From positions 29,179,857 through 29,243,856 of the forward strand of contig NC_088781.1 of assembly GCF_958450345.1 (NCBI RefSeq): 64,000 bases of DNA, in the 5' to 3' direction. Made by a program: the position numbers and the translations under genes. Below are positions 57,678 through 64,000 of the stretch, piece by piece (position 1 is the stretch's first letter; every line of letters begins with the position of its first letter). The notes beneath the pieces were generated by a model. It was not told the DNA's origin. It searched no databases and worked only from the letters and a program-made list of their open reading frames with translations. This DNA is from Calliphora vicina. Its lineage: Eukaryota > Arthropoda > Insecta > Diptera > Calliphoridae.

Positions 57678-58599
57678 TTTAGAGTGCATTTATTGTTTCT
57701 AAAATCTTTATTTTTTTTGGAATTTTAAAAAATTCGAATTTTGTCCAATATGTTATGAACGATACTATATGTTTGTCACATTGTAAAATATTTTTGTAAC
57801 CAACACTCGCATACATTTACAATTATATACATATTCAAATACAGTAACATTCACATACATACACATTAAAATTGCACACTTGTCACTCCATTGTGCTGGG
57901 TTGTGTTATACAACTTGACTCGGTTTTTTTCTCACTCTCTCTTAACAAACTTTTGTTTGTTTATATTTTTGTGTGTTTTTGTTACTGTGATTTCATACAC
58001 TTCTTGCGTACATATGTACGTATGTACTCATAAATATTTTCAGTTGTATTTGTTTATGTATTGTATTTAATATATGTATGTTTATGTAAAAACTGACTTT
58101 TTTTGCTTGTTCAGTTCATTTTGTATTATATTTTCTGTTAATGTACAATTTTTGTTTGTATCAGTAGAATATTTACAAGTAGAGTTGTGTTAAATGTTGA
58201 GCAGGACAAATAAAAACAAAAAATAAAAATATTTACAAAAGAAAAACATAACCTGTCACAAACACTGTATTACGCACAAATGCACACACTTATTTGTGAA
58301 AATACTTTTCATGCAACGCATATTTTTTCGTTCGAATATATATAGGAACTCATTTGTTTGCATTCAATGTAACCTAGAATCTACTCAACCTTCAATTCAT
58401 TCATTGATTCGTTTATATATTCTAATAGATCTTGTTTTATTTAGAATTTTTGTATTTCCATTGAATTTTTTTCCATTTATTTAGGATTGCTCTTGGAAAA
58501 GTGAGACAAAAGTTTTTGAAAGCAACCTTTGGGGCATAAATTGTTCAAAACTGTGGCCTTGCTTTTTGTTTTCCACGCAACACATAAATATGGTTAGCG
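57678..58599. other. AT-rich non-coding DNA, no gene seen
   Basis: GTACATATGTACGTATGTAC near 58009 is a palindrome-like TATGTAC-rich patch. No gene is seen. Confidence 0.45.
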
Positions 58600-59195
58600 A
58601 TGTTACGTTGTTATTTACAGGATGATGGTATTCAGAGAGCGTTTTGCATCATTCGAAACAAATAGTAGTCGGACGGGGCACGATCTGGACTATAAAGACC
58701 TTGAAGCTAAACTTTCCATCCATCTGATAGTCCGGTTAGATTTCAACAGGGCATAATATGTATGACCCTTTTGCTCCTACAAATACAGAGAATTAAATTA
58801 GCGCCATGGATATTTGGCTTTGATGTCGATTCTACTGATTGGAAGGATTTTACATACGATCTCTTATGTTTCAGATTATCGTAATGGATCCATTTTTTAT
58901 CGCAAGTAAAGATTCAGTGCAACATTTTTTTTTTTACGTTCAAACATCATTGGGTTTCAATTCGTACGGTACCCAATTTCCCTGCCTTTGGATGCATGCT
59001 TGTGCTCGCAAACATTTTGGAATTGCTGCTGGAGTAGCTCCCAATGAGTTAGAGAGCTTTTGTTGAGGTTGGCGACAATTCTTGTGATATAATTCCTCCA
59101 ATTTTTTTTTTTGGCTGGCCTGGTCAATCATTGTCTTTCGTGTCAAAATCAGCACTTTAAACCACACAAACCATAACTTCTTGTTTTAAACGAAA
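58600..59195 (-). pseudogene. Mariner transposase pseudogene
   Basis: The minus-strand frame from about 59167 reads KLEELYHKNCRQPQQKLSNS, LGATPAAIPKCLRAQACIQR and QGNWVPYELKPNDV, a clear mariner N-terminal half, followed by out-of-frame scraps of the catalytic region (an ACCATGGATATTTGGCTTTG region encodes KPNIHGA-like text). Both ends of the element are missing. Confidence 0.85.
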
Positions 59196-59232
59196 CAGTT
59201 TTTTTCGAAAAATCCAGCATTTTTATTAAAAA

Positions 59233-59656
59233 AAAGTAAGAAAATATGTTCGTTCAAGCCCAACCATATAATAACCTACACTATGTGAATGAGCAAAAAC
59301 ATTTTCTTGTAAAATTTCAATAATTTATATTCGAGAGTGATTTTCGGAAGTGGGTCATATATGGAGTTTTATGCACGTTAAAGTGATTCTGAAAGCGGGT
59401 CTTATATGGAAGCTATGACTAATTATAGACCGATCATAATAAAATGTCGTGACATGAATTCCGTATATATAAAACATATTTGGAGCAAAATTTGTGTAGA
59501 TACCTATATAAACATTTATGATCGAATAGTTTATATGGAAAGACGGACGGGTGGACATCGTGTAGTCGACTCAGATAGTGATTCTGAGTCGATTGTTACA
59601 CTTTGAGATGGGTGTTAAAATAATATTTTTGAGTGTTATAAACAGCAGCACAAAAA
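59233..59656 (+). repeat. Interspersed repeat family A, shortened copy
   Basis: AAGTAAGAAAATATG start, CAAGCCCAACC palindrome region, TAACCTACACTATG, GTGATTTTCGGAAGTGGG, GACGGACGGGTGGACATCG and TTTTTGAGTGTTATAAACA. The final GGGTATA block is missing. Confidence 0.82.
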
Positions 59657-60764
59657 AAAAATAAAAACTTCTGTGAAAAACATTTTTTTATTAAAAAGTT
59701 TTATTAAAAAAATTTTCTTCAAAATGCATTTTATACTAACAAAATTGCATAAAAAACATTTCTTCGAAATTAAGTTTTTCCTCCAGAAAATTCCTTTCAA
59801 ACACTTTTGTAACTTTTTCTGAAAATTCTACGCTAAATTATTTATCAAACCACACACAGTCACTTCAATTAGCACATCTCATACATTGTCAGTCACATTT
59901 TCATACATCTTTATATTTGCTCATGTTCTTGTAAAAAGTACTTTTATTTTATATGTGGCAAAAAGGAAATAAAATAAGGAAAGTAAAAGAAGAACAAAAA
60001 AAAAAACACATACACATTTGGAACATCACAAACTTTACGATATTAATTAAAACAGAATACACTTATATACAATCACATACATATGTATATACAGTTTGTT
60101 GCATACAACCGCCAACTGTGGTACAATATCTGTTACTCATATATTTAATAACATATGCACATACATATAAATTTACACAATCATGTGTAAGTTGAATTTC
60201 ATTTAAGCATACATGTAGGTTGTAGTTTTATTCATGCGAGTGTGTTTGTTCATTTCTATGTATTTGTTTACATTCGTTTTTATTTAATTTTTCTTTTATT
60301 TTATTTTAACAGGACAAAACACATTCAAATTAATTGTTACTGTGTAACGAAAAGGAAATAACACAGACAGCTGTAGAGGACAGTGGATGGAGACAGTTGT
60401 TTGCATGTAATTTCTTCGTGTAAAAATTGAATTTATCTGATTGTTAAGGTTGCTCGGGCAGCGTAAATGAAATAAAGTGTAAGATGAGAAAATGAAAAAC
60501 AGTGATATGGATTTTCTGTAAGTCGTTTTCTGGTTCTCTGTGTCTTTAATATATGAGAACTTTGCCTTTTCGTTGCTCTATTCAAATGAATTTGAATATG
60601 TTATTGCAACATTTTAAAGAAAATTTATATTAATAATTGGAACAGCAAAAACTATAATTCTAGTTTAAGATACAATCGGTGATAATTAAACATATTTAAA
60701 TGTATGAAATTGTACGTTTCACTTGTTTCTTTGTTCTGACTTTTATTATTTATTATTGTCATAG
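59657..60764. other. AT-rich non-coding DNA, no gene seen
   Basis: Rich in ACATAC/TATACA. No coding signature. Confidence 0.5.
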
Positions 60765-60798
60765 AATAGGTACGAAACTATTTCGTTTCGTACCTATT
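60765..60798. repeat. Perfect 14-bp hairpin
   Basis: AATAGGTACGAAAC and GTTTCGTACCTATT are exact inverses around a 6-base loop (TATTTC). No T-run follows. Its role is unknown. Confidence 0.85.
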
Positions 60799-60825
60799 AA
60801 AGAATTCTAAAATATGGTGTAAATG

Positions 60826-61080
60826 TACAGCCTGGCGTATACTTAATATTTAATTATGAATATCTGAAAATATTGCTTATACGCTTGGGTAGTTATACTT
60901 GCAATATATGTAACATTACAAAACCATTGCCTACCTTAAGGAGTTTATTATTTAGTTTAAGAACTTGATTTTCTGATAATCTGTTTAATTGAATGTACTT
61001 TCCAGATCCGTAAGAATATTTTATTTTTTTTTATTTATAAATAAAAAACCTTATTATGAAACTTAGTTAATTTTTATTAA
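60826..61080. repeat. Direct repeat, left copy (about 250 bp)
   Basis: GGCGTATACTTAATATTTAA, TATTGCTTATAC, CTTGGGTAGTTA, AACATTACAAAACCA and TGCCTACCTTAAGGAGTTT recur in the same order and orientation at 62830-63075. Confidence 0.85.
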
Positions 61081-62829
61081 TTCTCTAAACAAATTATTTA
61101 TTATTAATATTTTCCTTTAATATTTCTCCTTTAAATTTTAACACTTGAATAAACTTTTCACCAATATTTACTTTATTTTGAATATAAATCCTAATATTTT
61201 TCTTTTTTCAAAATTAAGAAAACTTTGATTTCAATAAGAAATTTATCTCAAGTAATCTCTAAATTGGAAAAACTTACAATATTAAACAAAATTAAATAGA
61301 AAAGTATAAAAAAAAAACAAATAAAACTTCCAGGGACCATATATGCACACATAAACTCCCATACTCCAAAAAGGGAATACTATAACAAAATTAATTTCCC
61401 CAGTGCATTATTTACCAAAAAATAGAAAAAACAAATGAAAGAAAGAAAAATATTTTGAAGTATAATGAAAAAAACCAAAAAACTTAAACAAAATCGAATA
61501 AAACCATAAACTCGGCGGCCAAAAAAAAAAACCAAAATAAACTTATAATAAAATAAAACTATAAAATACTTTAGTTAAACTTGCTATAAATACAAATACT
61601 AAAGAAAACCTCTAAACTAAAAGCCACGAGAAAAAGATGTAAGAAAACATTAATCTGCAAATACTACAGCAGTCCATTTTATAGATATTTCACTGTTACA
61701 AAATATTGAAGATCTATGTACGGCTTACTATGGAGACTATGCATGTAGAAATGAATGTTTATAACGATGAGCAAAAATTGTGGTTAAATATTTTTATGAG
61801 AGCATATTGAAGGCATAACATGCATGACTGCAGAGTGTGGTTTTTCGTGTCTGTCTTCGAAATGCGTCCGTCTGATAATCAACATTATTATGAAAATAAC
61901 AATCTGTATTACATTGATAAGACGAGGCATCTTGGCAATGCCGGCATTGGTTGGGTCATAATGTTGTTAAATCTATAAGATGTTTTGTACTTAGATAATG
62001 TGTTTAAGGACATAAGATATTTTTATATGATTTTTCTTTTGTAATATTGCTGCAAGATGAAATTCTTGGCTGCTTGTAATAACTGGGAATTACTGAAAAC
62101 AAATAGAGAAATAAATATTTTTGTAGGAAAAGCAATATTATGTTAAATATTTTAGAGTTAAAGTTTTGAACGCTGGTAAAAAATACTGAGTTTTTAAATT
62201 TTTGTTTAATGAATTAAATAAAATTTTTTAAAATTACTTTTCCTTTATTTTGCAAGATTTTTTAGCAAGTTACTTAATTACTTTCATTAATATAATTTCT
62301 ACGATTTTTGTTTTTATTTACTGTCATGTAAAGTTGACTATTTTTGTGTGTTTCTGATTTTTGTTTAATAATTTAAAAATGATCCAAAGTTAAAGAGCGT
62401 TGTTTTCATGAGTCATTAAAAACCATTGATTGTTTTTTAAACAACAATGATGTTTTCTTTTCTCTCTTTTTTTGCTGTGTTCATAAACATATGACGCCAG
62501 TGAATACTATATTAATATCAAAAAGCCATTAACACTACAGACCTAAACCGAATGTTGTCATGGAAACAAAAAATGTAAAAAAAGGAAACAGAAACCAACT
62601 GAAACAAAGAACTACAGCAATAAAAATATTACATCACACATATGTTTCAAATAAGTTTATATAATAAAAATGAAAATTTAATATTTAAAGTTACATTTGA
62701 ATGGTAGACAAAGTCTATATTGCAGGGAGAATCAAAATTTATATCAAATATTATCGAATTCAGAAGATGTTCAAAAATTAATTGTTTCTTTTATCGTCTC
62801 TATAATAGGATTTTAAAATAGAAAGGAAA
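61081..62829. other. AT-rich DNA between the two direct repeats
   Basis: Very A-rich at 61280-61640. No gene, TIR or known family was recognised between the repeats. Confidence 0.5.
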
Positions 62830-63075
62830 AGTACAGTGTGGCGTATACTTAATATTTAACTAATGAGTATCTTCTGATATTGCTTATACATACCCTTGGG
62901 TAGTTAGACTTTCAATAAAACATTACAAAACCACTGCCTACCTTAAGGAGTTTCTTATTTAGTTAAAGAATTTTTTTTTTTGACAATCATTTTCTCAGAT
63001 CTGTATGAAAATTTTATTTTTGTATTTATGAATAACAACAACCTTTATATTAAATTTAGTAAATTTTTAATTTTT
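62830..63075. repeat. Direct repeat, right copy
   Basis: Matches 60826-61080 through CAGATCTGTATGAAAATTTT (left copy CAGATCCGTAAGAATATTTT), with about 15-20% difference by eye. A family B copy starts immediately after. Confidence 0.85.
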
Positions 63076-63664
63076 TATACCCTTTGCCATGAGTGGCAAG
63101 AGTCATTCCGTTTGTAATTTCTACATTTTTCATTTGCGACCCCACAAAGTATATATATTCTGGATCATTATAGATATCGAAGTCGATATAGCCATGTCCG
63201 TCTGTCTGTATGTTTAAATCAACTTTCCGCAGCCCCTAAATAACTTACATACATGATTCATACATCACTGTCGGGAATTCTTCCGTCTCGGTTGCTATTT
63301 AAAATTGGCCCACAAATGGCAGAGATATAAGGAAAAATCGGGAAAACCTCGATTTTTGGCATATTTTTTATATATATCTGGATTATCTAATGATAGATAT
63401 TTTAAAGTCCATTGCAACGATGTATATAACGCTGCAGTAAGTTGGCCCTACAATAGGTCAAAATCGTGAAAAATATATTTTAACCCGAATTTTTTTTTCA
63501 TCAAAACATTTTTTTTAACTTAAAAAAAATTTAAAAAAAAAGTTTTACAAAAACTTTTTTATAAAAAAATTTCGAAAAAAAAATTTTAATTTAATTTATT
63601 TTTAAGTATAATTTGGTGAAGGGTATCTAAGATTCTACACGGCCGAATATAGCTCTCTTACTTG
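63076..63664 (-). repeat. Interspersed repeat family B, full-length inverted copy
   Basis: Ends (inverted) CAAGTAAGAGAGC and GGCAAAGGGTATA. The palindrome ATTCGGCCGTGTAGAAT is slightly damaged. The internal order is as in 45379-46039. Confidence 0.87.
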
Positions 63665-63803
63665 TTTTCTCCCTTAAAGTTTTTTTTAATAGTTTTCAAA
63701 ATTTATGCAAAACAATGTTTAATTTGGTGGTCCTTTTCCTATAAATTTAAAGACATTTCAGCAGAATTAAATCCACAGTTTATGATTACTAACACTACCT
63801 GTT

Positions 63804-64000
63804 TATACCCTACACCACCATAGTGGGGAGGTTATTATGCGTTGTGCAGATGTTTATAACGCCCAAAAATATTAGTCTAACGCCCACCTTAAAGTATACC
63901 AATCGACTTATAATCACTTTCTGAGTCGATTAAGCGATGTCCCTCCGTCCGTCTGGTAGGCTGGCTGGCTGTCCATGTAAACCTTGTGCGCAATTTTGAA
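63804..64000 (-). repeat. Interspersed repeat family A, cut by window end
   Basis: Starts TATACCCTACACCACCATAG, the inverse of the family A end, followed by inverted GTTATAAACATCTGCAC, AAAGTATACCAATCGAC and the GTCCCTCCGTCCGTCTGG run. It continues past the window edge. Confidence 0.9.

Overview
The window is AT-rich, intron-sized eukaryotic DNA dominated by transposon wreckage. It fits a higher fly (Diptera: Brachycera, probably a calyptrate such as a blowfly or house-fly relative). Reasons: a glutamine- and serine-rich coding exon of Drosophila style, with an AAAC-ATG start context and a consensus 5' splice donor; mariner, Tc1-type, hAT, Helitron, Ty3/gypsy, RTE and RNase H-bearing non-LTR remnants; and several short interspersed families containing GTCY-type (GTCCGTCTG) runs. 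I cannot name the species.

Only one host coding segment can be supported: an exon on the minus strand (21855-22964) that starts with ATG and ends at a GAG|GTGAGT donor. The rest of its gene should lie at lower coordinates. I see no other exon, so most of 1-21854 may be its first intron, and DNA above about 23.5 kb may be upstream or intergenic. I do not recognise the protein.

Layout. 1-3.3 kb: an inverted-repeat complex and an interspersed-repeat scrap. 3.6-11.1 kb: two copies of one DD37E Tc1/mariner-type element, the first dead and the second with an uninterrupted 335-residue transposase, TIRs and TA target duplications; a head-to-head minisatellite and a tRNA-like SINE candidate lie between them. 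11.2-13.2 kb: a large foldback element with another repeat nested in it. 14.2-15.2 kb: about 92 copies of an 11-bp satellite. 15.6-20.8 kb: mariner fragments, a possible piggyBac scrap and an almost complete Tc1/Tc3-like DD34E element. 21.8-23.4 kb: the host exon and its upstream DNA. 24.3-28.0 kb: nested repeats and a mariner deletion derivative. 29.4-30.0 kb: another DDE transposase scrap. 33.7-35.8 kb: a dead mariner split by a 5'-truncated non-LTR element with an 11-bp target duplication. 38.7-43.7 kb: gypsy integrase tail, MITEs, a hAT deletion derivative with a perfect 8-bp target duplication, a second non-LTR tail and a Helitron remnant with an inserted SINE candidate. 45.4-50 kb: interspersed repeats, a second foldback and a mariner. 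51.5-54.3 kb: a gypsy gag-protease-RT remnant broken by an RTE fragment and a foldback MITE. 55.4-64 kb: more interspersed repeats, a mariner scrap and a direct repeat about 2 kb apart.

The most interesting signal is a set of non-coding repeats (families A, B and C here) with unlike interiors but the same architecture: a CAAGTAAG start, a short palindrome, TATACCC(T)(A/T)CACC near the start and its inverse GGTG(A/T)AGGGTATA at the end. One copy sits inside an arm of the foldback element, so the empty site can be read from the partner arm and the family's exact ends deduced.
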